Positions 44,478 to 56,542 of a DNA stretch of 64,000 bases are shown one piece after another. How positions within the stretch are numbered: position 1 is the first letter of the stretch; each line of letters starts with the position of its first letter. This stretch comes from Blastomussa wellsi (lineage: Eukaryota; Cnidaria; Anthozoa; Scleractinia; Plerogyridae). Below the pieces are notes generated by a model. The model ran no database searches. It had not been told where the DNA came from and worked only from the letters and a program-made list of their open reading frames with translations. Position numbers and translations under genes: made by a program. Where the stretch lies: contig OX393572.1 in assembly GCA_947652115.1 (NCBI GenBank), forward strand, positions 15,909,857-15,973,856. Direction: 5' to 3'.

Positions 44478-45118
44478 AAATTTTACAAGATATTTATTAC
44501 AGCATTAAATATTCCCCTATCGATAACTGCTTTTTTTGGGAATATTCTAATCATTGTTGCTCCCAAAAAGGCCTCATCGCTTCGACCGCCATCAAAGCTT
44601 CTTTTTGGCTGCCTTGCAAGCACCGATCTCTGTGTGAGTCTAATTGTGCAGCCTGTCTTTGTTACCTGTATAATGTCTACAGAGCACTACAAGCTTTGTC
44701 ACTATGCTGTTGTACTTTTCATGACCATAGGTCTAATTTTCTGCGCAGTATCTTTGCTGACATCAACTGCAATAAGTGTGGACAGACTTCTCGCTCTGGT
44801 GTTGAGGCTGAAATATCACCAGGCGGTAAATTTGAGAAGAGTACGGGCTCTTGTTGACTCAGTTTGGCTCCGTTGCACAGCTATTCCGTTCGTCCCTCGC
44901 ATTTCTTTACAAATAGCCGCCATCGCGATTGTTACGTTCTGTATATCAATCTCAACATTCTGTTATTCCAAAATCTATCTCACACTCTGCCATCATCAAA
45001 ATCAAGTCCTTTTCACCGAGAGCAACCCAACGGAGGGGAAATTCCACTGAATATAGCCAGATACAGAAAGACAGTCTTCAGTGCATTATGGATAATATAT
45101 AGATTTAGCCAAGCCTAA
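44478..45118 (+). pseudogene. Class A (rhodopsin-like) GPCR pseudogene fragment
   Basis: The open frame 44478-45050 shows TM1 end GNILIIV, TM2 LASTDLCVSLIVQPVFV, a TM3 Cys (YKLCHYAVV) and the TM3 end SVDRLLALVLRLKY with DRL in place of DRY. It continues to a TM5-like stretch IAAIAIVTFCISISTFCYSK. The TM4-ECL2 part is shorter than expected. The frame stops at TGA 45048-45050, while the expected loop/TM6 start (LNIARYRKTVFSALW) continues in another frame at about 45043-45100, so there is a frameshift. TM6-TM7 are absent: a dispersed repeat begins at about 45100. No start codon is present, because the 5' side abuts the inverted-repeat element ending at about 44476. It resembles the large lineage-expanded cnidarian orphan receptors; ligand unknown. 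Confidence is high for GPCR and for non-function. Confidence 0.85.
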
Positions 45119-45600
45119 AAGCGGAGTCCATATTTTTGCTGGTTCTTAATAATTTCTCTGAAATAAATAATAATTAAAAACGTCAACTCGAATTGCAGAA
45201 TTTCCCTTAAGAATGACCATAAAAAGTTAAAAAATGCTGCCAGAAGAAAAAAAAAATCGGACTTGACCCGCGATTAATAAAGAAAACCAATGCCTGGTCA
45301 GCGGTCAACTTCAAAAAACTCGTCTGCTCGATGAGTTCTAACCTGAGCCCGCGATGTGGTGATAATGATACTGGTCAGCATGTAAGCTGATAAGGCTGAC
45401 AAGGTGTTGACAAGGCCGCCATGTTGCGCGACTCCGTCGTCGTCGTCGCCGTCGTCGTGCGTACGCGCCCACGAGCAATACCGCTAGCCATGATAACCAT
45501 GAGAAAATCAACTCATGGGTTTCGTTTTCTTTCCCATGCATATGAGTATGGGGCTCTGCTTGGCGGCCCTTCCGTTTTCGGTGAAAAAATGACATGTACT
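45100..45600 (+). repeat. Dispersed repeat R500, copy 2
   Basis: Begins tagatttagccaagcctaaa, continues through gctggttcttaataatttct, ggtcagcggtcaacttc and gataaggctgacaaggtgtt. It then has a CGT-triplet run around gactccgtcgtcg and ends with aaaatcaactcatgggtttc and tatgagtatggggctctgc. The copy at 61955-62512 is the reverse complement along almost its whole length. Confidence 0.88.
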
Positions 45601-46017
45601 GTTTCCTTCTCTCACCATAACCGCGAATAAATGTTTGCGAATGGTGGCGGGGAGTTTAGAATACTAAACGGACTCGACACAAATGCATTTTCCAAAAGAT
45701 TGCCTGAAATGTTGAGGAAGAAAAGGAGTTGAACGCAAATAAAATAACTGAATTCACGGCCTGGTATGTTTAATGTATAACGGACCCTACTCGTGTTTAT
45801 TTGAATACTAACTTTATTTTCCTCTTCTCCTACTGACTTTTTTCTATCCTCTCTTTGTAATACCATCAAACTGTGGCGGTGAATGATCATTTTCAAACTC
45901 TTAAAGTTCCCATTAATTTTGCGACCGAAACTGTTACAGATGTTGTTCAAATTTTAGTAACAGAAACTACTACAGATGTTCTTCAAATTTCAGCATACGT
46001 ACATACAACTTTATTTG

Positions 46018-46275
46018 CTAATGCAGATTTGAGTTCGCTGAGTTCGTATTCTGTGTTGAATGGTATAAAAAATTAGGCGGCGTTAGCTTATTCAAGGTTT
46101 TAAGCATTAGTTTCGCTTTTTGTTTTTTCCATCTGGTATAGAGGTCATCCCACCGTAGATTTGAGCGAAGAGTGGTAGCACTAGAGTCATAACCAGATTT
46201 TGTGATAACCCTAATGGCGCGATTTTGAAGCCTTTGTAATTTATCAGCTAATTCATTGCTGGGACCGTCCCACAC
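46018..46275 (-). pseudogene. LINE (non-LTR retrotransposon) reverse-transcriptase C-terminal tail
   Basis: 85 codons with KLQRLQNRAIRVITKSGYD, LRWDDLYTRWKKQKAKLMLK and LNKLTPPNFL. This is the conserved C-terminal region after the RT domain of jockey/CR1-like LINE ORF2 proteins (the ...WDGLS...LQRLQNRA... block). The catalytic RT part is missing, so this is a 5'-truncated copy, the usual fate of LINE insertions. Confidence 0.85.
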
Positions 46276-48050
46276 AGGTGAGCAGTGGGGGAGACTCGCA
46301 TATGAAAGGGGCGGGGATGCTCGTCGTCTCGCTTAGTTGTGTAAATTTCGGATTTTGGTCTCACTTAGGGTGTTCTCGGCAAAACATCATTATATTTAAT
46401 CGTGAAGGTCTCATTTAGGGCTGTAGGCGAAGAAATATAAAAATATATATTAAATATGTATATTTTTAATTATCTTTTAGTGGTCAAAAGAGCTTGGCCC
46501 ACGCCCAGATCGGTTTTCTTTTAGGGGTTTCATATTCGAGTCCTCCCCTCGGGCAATAAATACAGTAAAAGAAAGAAGGAAACAAACTTGAAAAGTATAT
46601 GTACGGGTTACAGCAGTAGCTACCTACGGAGGGGCGGTTCCAGGATTTTTGACAGGGGGTCAAAGCGATCATTATCATCCTGACGATTAAAGAATTTAGC
46701 GTCAATCAAGTTGTAAAAACAAAACATTCGGTTAGAGAAGGGACAGGGGGTCCGGGTCTCCCGGAACCCCCTTGATCTGCCACTGAGAAGCAAAATGTAT
46801 ATTCGAGAAAAAAGGTGGCCTTAACCAAAAACCCAAATAATTACCCAGAAGAATAAATTAAAAATGGATGAAAGAGGATAATAATAGTGGAGGAGCTAAC
46901 ATATACCTCAAGCTTACTGACTGTAAAATTCAAGTAAAAACTGCTTTAAAGCTTTTCCAATCGACATTAAACTTTATCTTGTTCAGTAATAAAATGTAGA
47001 GTATTAGTGCTCAGTTGTTCGTTTAATTTCTTAGTGTTTATGTAACGGCGCAAAAATAAAAGTGCGTAGTTACGTTTTAGAACGGAAGAAGACTTAGGAA
47101 TTCCCAATAAAAACGTGCGAGTTGTTTGTATCATTGAACCAACATCTATACACCCCATTTTGATTTGTCCGCTGGTGAACAAAACCCCAGTCCATATATT
47201 CCAAGCAAGCCTGAACCGCTTCGAGAATGAATTTGGTAAATCTATATAAGCGTAATCCATCGTTAAGTTAGTAATGGTCCAAAGCGGCCTGAATTGCGAT
47301 CTTAGCGACTTTTTGCATTAAAGAAAATGACATGGCGTCGCGTTTTCTTGTGGGTATATAGAAAGAAAGAAAGAAATGAATTTGATGCTTGACACTTTGG
47401 GGCAGTGTTTAAGTCCCGGGGCGCGGGGCGTAGAATCTTAAATTTCAGGTAGGTGTGTGCCGCGAAGGTTCTTAAACCTAGACCCTGTTTAACGATAACT
47501 TGAAAACGGAATTTTGATAAAAAAAAATGACCCCTATTCAATTCAAGGAAAAAAAAGAAAACTAAGAAAGGTATGAATGGAAAGTTTAAAGCATGCAGTT
47601 TACCCAACGTGATTATAGGGGTGCCCTGGCTTAGGATCACATCAGGAGCAATGCCAAAAGGGGCAAATATTATACGCTATTTAAAGACCGAGAACTTCAC
47701 AAAACCCTTTCCTGCTAACAAGGCCCATTTGTTTCAAGAATGAATATGGTCTGTCTATAAAGAATGATGTAACGTGTTTTAATTGCGAATTTTGGTGCAT
47801 TTTAATTTGAATATTCTGATTCGCTTATAGAATACTCCATTTGGTACAAATAATTATGAGCCTGACACCTACACAAACAGTTGTTTCCAAGAATGATCAA
47901 TGTGGAATTTAGTCTGCTTAGTAACAAATTAAAAGTACATAGCACTCATTGAAGAGAATCAAGGGAATAAATACTAGTCTGGGCAGCTGGATGTTTTCCA
48001 TTGGAAATGGCTTAGAAGAATATGTGTCATATTCTGGCCATGTACCATCT
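46276..48050. other. Spacer with no recognised gene
   Basis: A mix of AT-rich sequence and short dispersed-repeat pieces (for example ggaggggcggttccaggatt near 46630 and its apparent inverted partner gggtctcccggaaccccctt near 46755). Frames at 46967-47260 and 47302-47640 on the minus strand show no domain features. Confidence 0.5.
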
Positions 48051-48059
48051 CCAATTCTG

Positions 48060-48990
48060 TCACTCTATGACAGAACCAGAAAGAGTCCCATCTTGAAAAC
48101 TGTGAAGGCAAGGCGATGGAGGTGAATCGATCATGTCTTGAGGAGAGGTAAAGGCAACAACTGCCGGGTTGCTCTCACCTGGATTCATAAACCGGCAATC
48201 ATACAAATTTGTATGGGACCTTCTTGGGGTAATAACCCTCTCGAAGGGAGTCAAAAGGTCCCTTGGTGTTTCAGTGATATTACATGAAGTACAGACTCTG
48301 GTTCTCTTTGAGAGGATTACAAGTGCTTGTATCTTCTGTAGAAGGAAGGCAATTTGTTTCCGCTTTCCAGCTTCTCTTCAATAGAGCACATGAAGACACT
48401 CGCCATTAGAGGACCTAAGGGAGAGCCCATGGCAACTCCGTCATTATTTGTTCAGAGATGCCCATTGAACTGAAAGAGTTGATGTTTTGTAGCAGCCGTC
48501 AATAATTCAACAAGATCATCCTGGGTGATGTTTAACTGATGCGTTTCGTTGAACCAGTTCTGGGCAAAGGCTTTGTTAGCGAGAATCTGGATCGTTTCAT
48601 CCAAGGGGACACATGTGAATAATGCAGAAACGTTGTACGATACAAAGATATCATTCTCGTTGACTTGAAACTGTTGGATTTCTTGAGTATTCGTTAGTTG
48701 AGAAGGGCTTCAACTTCTCATCCAGCCATTTCGCTAGGGCGTAGTTGTAAGTCCCTGCAGCAGAAAGGTTGGTCGCATGGCCAGATGCTTTTTGTGTTTT
48801 AGGCAGTCCATAGAGATGAGAATTCTGCGGACTACCGATTCAAGGTGTTTTTCTTTTTCCAGTAAAGGATGGTAATGCTTTGGCGGTCTGCCTATTTTAC
48901 TTGGTCTCTCAGACTCAACTGGCTTAAATTTTGTTACATCATTGATCGATGCTTCGGATAGCAAACGAACATAATCGGATTTGTCCATTA
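48060..48990 (-). pseudogene. Penelope-like retroelement reverse-transcriptase relic
   Basis: Reading the minus strand from 48988: MDKSDYVRLLSEASINDVTK, HYHPLLEKEKHLESVVRRIL and AMRP. Then, in shifted frames, NENDIFVSYNVSALF, VPLDETIQILANKAFAQNWF (about 48660-48550), DDLVELLTAATKHQLFQFNG and GVAMGSPLGPLMASVFMCSI (about 48440-48370). These are RT core blocks of the Penelope/Neptune-type elements found in many metazoans, the GSPLGP block being motif B. The YVDD catalytic block is lost (RRY then unrelated residues) and a stop lies before the GVAMGSP block. No GIY-YIG endonuclease is seen. Non-functional. Confidence 0.82.
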
Positions 48991-49324
48991 CGACGACACC
49001 AGAATTGACCCTATATTTATTAAAATGGTCACTGTTTATAAAGCGGTAGATAAATTTTTTTCAAAATTATTCTTCAGGTAGATTAACCAATATTTAATAT
49101 AGTCCCCGAGTTTCAACCTCATTGAAACATTCTAAGGTTGTCAATTTGTAGCTTCAACTTTGGTAAACATTGCGCTTGCGCTACGAAGTCATCCTAAGAG
49201 ATTTGCTGTATAAAGTCCGACCTGACCGGCCAAAATTTGGATAATAAGCTGTAAATTATGAGGTGATGGCTAGGCCGTCGTAAATTCAAGGAAAACCCAT
49301 TCTCTTAAGCTCGCTAATCCTTGA

Positions 49325-50565
49325 TGCACGGCTTTTAAGATGTTCTGTCATGTGATTACCTCTAGAAGTAAAACCAGGCTATCTCGTCGTTGTGTTCGTC
49401 TTTCAGAATTCTTGTCCTCAGTTGTCTTCGCTGTCCTGGATTATGATTCACATCATTAAGCAGCGCTGAAAGACTGGAATAGAACAAATGTACATGTTAA
49501 AACGATTGAAAGAACTTTTAAACGAGTTTAATTCAGCACTAAGCTGGCTAAATGCATACTGAATCGCGAAAACAATTTTGTTCGAGGTGGAATACGAGGG
49601 AAACCTAAACCCAAAACTACAATTGTATTTACAAACAGATATAGAACGCTAGGATAATTTCCTTTTTTGAATCGCTAAATTTCTACATATTTTAGTAGTT
49701 ATCGGGAATTGAAACAACATAAATTCACTGAATATGTCTTCGGATCTTCATTGAAAATATTCGGTGACCTTCGGAAATCAATCGAAACCTTCCATAGGTC
49801 TTCGGTACTTCGGCTTTTAAGATGTTCTAACAAATAATTACCTCAAGAAGAAAAACCAGCATACCTTGTCTCGAGTGTTCGTGTTTAAGAATTCATGTCT
49901 TCAGTTGTCTTGGCTGTTCTGGATTATGATCCACATCAGCAAGCAGTGTTGACAGATACTGGAATAAAATACAAATGTACATGTTAAACTGCGGCGGAAT
50001 ACGAGCGAAATCTCCTAAAACCGAAACTACAATTATATTTAGAAACAGATACACCGCTAGAAAAGGTTATTTTTTTAATCGGACTAAGTTTCTACATATT
50101 GTAGCAGTTATCGGGAATTGAAACAAAACAAAATAAAACCGAACTGTGCATGTCTTCGGATATTCCTTAAAAATTTTTGGCGATCTTCGGAAATTAATCA
50201 TACCAAAACTTCAGAGCGAATTATTACTGTCTCAGAATAGTGATAGATTACACAATCAAGCCGCATGAATCAAACTCTTGTCAAAAAGGGTTTTCAGCTG
50301 GACTCCGGTTATTAAAATTTGTTCACTGACTATTCAATTTTAGTGTTATTGTGAAATTAATATCTTCATTCCGACTTGTAACCGAGTCTGATTGAATATT
50401 CAGAAAGATTATTCCCGGCGGCTAAATCAAACTTATTACCTCGAAAATTATTGTCCTGAGTTCTTAACAGTTAATTCTTGTCTTCTCTGTACTTGACTTT
50501 GATCTTCATCGCCCAGCACTAAGTCCAAGAAACACTGAAAGAAAAAAGCAAACATGCGTGTTAGG
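49325..50565 (-). repeat. Tandem duplication with exon-like modules
   Basis: Three diverged copies of one module at about 49330-49500, 49815-49990 and 50440-50560. On the minus strand each shows acceptor-like ...ctttcag or ...ccag, then a segment related to gctgatgtggatcataatcc and agaacagccaagacaactga, then a splice-like gt. The sequence between copies (gttatcgggaattgaaacaa, ccgaaactacaattatattt) is duplicated too. Translated modules read like LLNDVNHNPGQRRQLRTRIL and LLADVDHNPEQPRQ. I do not recognise a protein; they may be exons of a non-coding or decayed gene. Confidence 0.55.
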
Positions 50566-50883
50566 GTCAGAAGAATGTTTACAGAAATGCAATCACAAAA
50601 TATCAGTTCTATTTAGTTTGAGAAACTGCAAGAAATTAGCTATCGGCAATTCAAAATTTACCATTGCTACTACACGCGACTTTCTTTTAGCTTGAACAAA
50701 ATAAAAAAATATATATTTGGAAAAACATGAAATAAACGTTATATGGTAATTCTGTTTGCACGCCTTTTTCGTCCCCTGTGTATTAATGCGTCATCAATTT
50801 TGTACACCAAGAGTATTTTATGCATAATTTCGTTAAACAATAGCTCCGAACCTATATCTATTAAAAATTGGCCATATTTTTCT

Positions 50884-51278
50884 CAACGCCACCGTGGCCT
50901 CGCGGTTTGACGCGCGCCCTCTGGCGTCGACGGCCTCTCTCTCTCGCCGTCGAGTTCTTTGAGTTGTTTCTTAACAACTTCCAAAGCAAGGGGCTCGAGG
51001 CCCCACCGACCAATTTTTTTTCTTTTTTTAAATTTCGAAGAAGCAAAATCCTCAAAGTTTTAGTTTCCAAGAGACGTATTATTTTTTCTAGCAAAAGAAA
51101 AATAAGAAATACATCTCTGACAACTAAAATTTCACAAAAAATAAAAAGAAAAAAATGGATAGGCAGAACTCAAGCCCCTCGTTGGAAGTTGCTAAGGAAA
51201 ACTTAAAGATATCGATGGCAAAGGAGAAACCGTAAACGACAAAAAGAACGGTCACATCGCGAGGACACGGTGTCAATA
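50884..51278. mobile_element. Diverged fold-back element with GC-rich ends
   Basis: The left end ccaccgtggcctcgcggttt and right end catcgcgaggacacggtgtc are imperfect complements. Inside, cttaacaacttccaaagcaa and gttggaagttgctaaggaa also match in inverted order. The basic open frames on both strands here are consequences of this repeat. Confidence 0.6.
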
Positions 51279-51485
51279 GAAAAAAAAAGTGGGATTGAAA
51301 ACTCTAAACAACGCAGTTGAGATCTGATGATGCCTCCAAAGTTCTACCGTTATTTTTTCAAAAGTTATGCCAAACGTTCTCAATGGTTTTTGCTATGTTT
51401 TCGATAGTTTTTGCAGTGTTTTACAATACTATTAAAAATTTCACCTTTACTCGCGGCTTTTGATTTCTGATCCCTGTATAACAAA

Positions 51486-52140
51486 GAAATAAAACGCCGT
51501 TTTTTTAATAGCCGTTCTATTTAATGACATTTAACTTCAATACAACTCGTTCAAGCTAATTCCTTTGGGAATTAATTTTCACGAATAAAGTTTCCCCTGG
51601 GAAGCGAGTTTTTTGTCGATTGATAACTGGGCGCAGGAGTTACTTGTGGAATTCTATTTTTTGTTTGAAAATAATATTCAATGTTCCAAGCCTGGTTTAA
51701 CAGGCCGTGTTTCGAATGGCCGTTCTAAAAAAAGTGACATTTAACGTACCGCACGGGCAAAAACTCGGACATGTTGAAAAAAAAAATGAAGATAGTTTCT
51801 CTGCTTAAAGACTTTATTTCTTTCAAGGACGAGTTTTCAGGGATTAAAGAACACAGAAATGTCACACTTTTGGAGCACCTGAGGGTGTGAAAATTGGTTA
51901 ATTATTAAACGATCTAAAATCAAGAAATTTGTATCTATCTTCACAAATAGTAGTGGACAATATTTTGAAAAGTGCTTTGAAATATATTCAGCAGAACAGT
52001 TTAGTCAGCCCCATTTGTAAATGTTCAATTTCAAATTTGAAAGATTTTATTAACTATTAATTTTTTCCAACTCGTAAAGGCTAATTCCTTTGGGAATTAA
52101 TTTTCACAAATAGAGGTCACACCGAAGAAGCGCACCTTTC
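51486..52140. repeat. Direct duplication of a spacer segment
   Basis: gctaattcctttgggaatta and attttcac(g/a)aata occur at about 51555 and again at about 52078; gccgttcta..atgacattta occurs at about 51512 and 51720. This looks like an old local duplication of about 520 bp. No gene seen. Confidence 0.55.
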
Positions 52141-53095
52141 ACGAATTTTGAAAAACTCCAGAGCCACGTTAAGTCATATTTTCCAATACACAAAAACGCA
52201 TTTGAATCGAATGAAACAACCTGAAGATGGCTTACTTAAGAAAATTAAAATGCAAGGAGTTCGCTCTCCTCCTTGAACAGCATCTAATTTGCATTTTAGT
52301 TTTACACTTGGAGGCAAGAATTTCAAAAAATTCTTGTTACGCTTGTATAAATCCACTGTTAATATAAACCGCACAAATTGTCCGATTTCCTTGCCTGAAC
52401 TCGTAAACTTTCACAAAACATAATTAGCAACATTGACCGAAGAAGTGAACTTTAAGCCAGTTTGAATTCGCGCGCGCTAGCTATGAAAATATTGTGTCAA
52501 AATGCAATTATCTCTTGCTTGTTGAAAGAAAATCTGCTTCGACCGTTTAAATGCATTAGGTGTTATTTAGAAGAAGCTATTATCCCAAAAAAATAACCGT
52601 GTTTAATCTCATGGAAGTGGGTTTTTCATAAGTCGTAAATGACCGAACCTTTGAAGTTTACAAGAAAGAAACTAGCCACCGAGGCTAATAAATGCGAATA
52701 GGGAATATTTGTTTACAAACATTGTTTTTGTTATTGCCAACAAGTTAAACAAAAGAGCTCTTTGTTTCACCAGCAAATAGTTTTCTGGTTGGCACATTAA
52801 TAAGAATAGGTGACGTCACTGATGTCTTCCCTAAAGTTAACTGTGAAAAACAATGCCAAACTTCTTATATTTCCTTGTTAAACATGCAAGACTGGGTTCT
52901 ACCGGATGCAAGTTGAAGATACTTGCTTTGTAGTTCACATATGAACTCCAAATTAAAATCTTAGGCAGACATTCAATCAAATGAAGAACAGGTTGGTATT
53001 GCGGCCAATAATACAAAACTACTTGAACTTTCCAACCAGCAACCACAGGGCAACCAGCCCGCATGTACAAGTTTGTTTCCAGTTATGGTACTCAC

Positions 53096-53166
53096 CATGT
53101 TACTAGCCTGTGTTTCTCTCCTCTTGCCAAGTGCTGTCAACTGGAAGGTTTCTTGATGATTTTTAC
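53096..53166 (-). other. Orphan exon-like segment, unknown gene
   Basis: 71 bases between a minus-strand acceptor (ttcag at 53171-53167) and a consensus donor gtgagt. One frame is open throughout and reads KNHQETFQLTALGKRRETQA then SNM. I do not recognise it and found no confident neighbouring exon. It could belong to the same unknown minus-strand transcript as the modules at 49325-50565. Confidence 0.35.
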
Positions 53167-53169
53167 CTG

Positions 53170-56100
53170 AATATACCAAAAGACAATATCAGACCGAGGT
53201 GATAAAAATTCATTGAATAATTGAGCCCCTCTCTAAATCGAAACAATTTAATTTCCCTGTGTTATTGTTTAAGAAACCAGGTATTTTGCTTTTCACGAAT
53301 TTTTAACAGTTATTTATGCGGTTTGTTGATTAAATGAGATAACTTTTCGGCTGTGAATTATACTAACTAAACTGTTAGACAACATTTCAATCGATATAAC
53401 GAAGATCTGTTAAAAATCGAAAATTTGCAAAAAATAAGTCTTGGGGTACATATAGAGAGGCTCAAAATTAGTGTTTAGTTCTGGTTTGTCTTCCCAATTA
53501 AAGTACGCCCAATTAAAACACGCCCCCGACAACCAAGAAATATTCCCCTCAACAACAACAATACAACAATCTTTAATTGCCTTATAAGTTCTAATTTGTA
53601 AGCGACATTTTTTCGTTAAAATAGATTTAAGGATCGGAGCTCTCAGCAAACCCTGATGGGCTCTTAAATATCATATCTGGAAAATAATTTTGTTATCCCT
53701 TGGTATCTTACCAGCGCGCGTCCTTAAACTACTTAGCGAACGAGGCTTTAAGCTCCGACTCTTGCGCTTGATTCCAATAAATGTGCTATGAAAGATCAAT
53801 TCATGTTCGAGAACCTACTGGATACTTGTTGAACTGATTTGCTTCTCCTTGACAGCTCAATCTTCCTTCAGTGCCACAACGTTAACAAGGTTATTAAACT
53901 CTTATAAACTCTTACCATGTTTCGCGGCTACTCCACCAGAAATGAGTTCTTGGTCCATACCAGCTCTTCAAGCGCAATGTACTCGGCAATTCCTTCTTAA
54001 ATTTGATGATTTTCCTGAAGATTTGTCAACAAATTTCACCCCTTCTTCGAAGGAACCAAACACTAAGTTCGAACCACGAGGAACCGAAGATTAAAATGCA
54101 AATTATAATCATCACCTCGATTTTGCATGTGCGAAATGTGAGGCGAGGTTCCCTAGCCATATTGGTCCCTGACTTCACTTTTTCTGAGAACGCTGCGTTA
54201 AGGCAGGCTTGGTTGAAGCCGGAGTAGTCTCAGTGTCTGCGACGCAGGCTACGTTAAGGACGTTTCCGCGAAAAGTTTCTAACATTGATTTTTCTTTGAG
54301 ACTTTCACCACTGTAAGATATTGAGTTAATAATGTCAGAAATGTACAAATATCGGAGGTCACTGACTTACACATAAAATTCGCGGAAGAACACTCTGAAT
54401 CGCTAAAATCGGTCTCGTCAGCGAAATCAATATGGCTAATTTATCTGTAAGCCCGTATAAAATATTGCAAATAAATATCTGAAGTGAAATGTTCTCTGCC
54501 GAATATTGTTTAAGGTTATCTATTAAGTGAATTTGTTCAATTGATGAGGTTTCTAAAAGTTAGCGACCACAATTTCACTCGCATTAAAGCCAAGATGACA
54601 GGAAATTTGCAGCTTTCCAGACTGAATTTTTGTTGAAAATTGTAAATAAAATCTGTTTATGGAAAAAACAACAGAGGGTAAACTGCAAGCAAATTTAACG
54701 CAACGGCTTCTGGCCTTTTGTGTGTTTTCCTCAACGCGCACGCTCGATGCATGACGTGGCGTGATTTGGCGACACGAATTGCATGCACAGTAAGGATGTA
54801 CACAAACACTTAGCGCGTACTTCCAAAAAGGAAGCCTTGTTGAACTTCCTAATGGTACGGGAGCCCTCCAGGGATGACTATTGACTCCCTTTGCCTTTAT
54901 ACGTGTCACAACGACTGAGAGAACTTGTGTAAGGAAAATCGAAACTGGTCATAAAGGTAGACCCGGGGGAGCGGCGATGGGGAAGGAGAGGCTAGAAAGC
55001 TTGAAGCAAAGAAAAATTTAAGGATCGGACGGGCATTGAAGAAGTCTAGGTACAACCAGATGAGTCCATACGGAAAAATGAGAGAATGGCAGAAAATGTG
55101 AACATTTTGGCAATTCATGCTTGTCAAAACTGTCCTTTTGTACCTTCAGTAAGTTACAAAATACTAAAGGAGTTCTTTGTTTTTGATCTATTGTTTTTCT
55201 GTTCTGTATTGTTTCGAGGTTCTTTGTTGTCTTGTTCGTTCTTTGTTTTACGTCACTCGTGAGTTTCACAGGTTTTTACACCGAGGATGAGCCAAAACTC
55301 GAGGCAAAATTATTGCAATATCTTGAAATTCATGCGGAAGAAATATGACATAAAATTTTCGAAAATGTTGTAAAAGGCAACTTTGAAGGTCTGAGGAGGT
55401 TAACGACCATTTTATAATGTTTACAGAACTTGCGAATACTTTTTAAAAGTTTGGACCATCGACAATCGGCTTGGCACTTCTCACAGACAGTTGGGTTCGT
55501 GGCAAAGAGCATCAAGTATACGAAATATGAAAAACAATGACAAAGCTGAATATAAGAGACTAAGATTTTCGCAATTCTGCTCCAACGATTTTCTTGAGTT
55601 AATACACGCTGATTCTACAAATTTAACAAAATTTATCAGCAAAATTTTTTGCTGGATGCGATTTTGTTCAAGAAGGTAGGTCCATGAAAACGCCAATAAC
55701 ATTGAAAATATTTTTCATCAGTTAAATCAAATATAATTATATTATTACTGAATCATAGGAAAATTTTTCCCAAAGTTTCATTGCCATCGCGCCAAAGCCG
55801 TAAAATTTCTGACACAAAGTTTGGCAATGACGAATTTGCTCGGAAAAAATACGGAGTCACCTTAAGACTTTAGTTCACACCAGACAGTACGCGCACTATC
55901 AAGTATCAGTACGCGCACTATCGTCGTCGTTGTCGTCGTCAGCAACGCAATTTTTCCCCTTGGTATTTTCTTAGTTGTGATGTTGTTGAATTTTCATTTT
56001 AAATGATGTGGCAAGGAAAATAAAATCTTTCCTGGAATGAGATTGTTCCGAGAGTTTTCGTTCTTGTTCCTGTCGTTTATTTAGAAACAAACTGAAAATG

Positions 56101-56540
56101 CTTGGTAAAGGAACATCAAAAGCAGTGATGGGAACAAAGGTGTCCGAATTCATAACAAAGGGTCCCTTTCCCATTATTGGGAACAGCTCGTTCATTTTTG
56201 TTTCGAATAAAGGGAACAGCTCGTTCCTTTCTTATCGAGATCGTTTTAGGAACAAACGGTCCATTTTGAATGGTGCCGATATTGTTTACTGGTTACTATT
56301 TGTACAGTTCGTTCTTACTTACCATCATGGGAACTTATGAATTTCGGCAATAAAGAACGATTGTTCCCCTTAACCATCGGAATTACCGTTATCAAACCTC
56401 TGCTTTGTGATATCGAAAGGAGGCTTTTAGTGTTGGAAGCGTTGATAAAGTCAAGGTGAAAAGACTATATCGTTCCAGAAGACTTTATAAAATTCAGCTG
56501 GAATTCCATCTGATCCAGGTGCCTTGTTTATTTCCATAGT
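53170..56540. other. Spacer with no recognised gene
   Basis: AT-rich with scattered short repeats. At 55890-55940 a repeated gtacgcgcactatc is followed by a CGT-triplet run. At about 56100-56260 several ggaacaa/ttgttcc-type short inverted motifs are clustered. No frame here has recognisable protein features. Confidence 0.5.
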
Positions 56541-56542
56541 TT

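Noticed and set aside
46967..47260. 97-codon minus-strand frame with some hydrophobic stretches
   Set aside because: No family recognised; could be a fragment of a repeat. Not supported as a gene.
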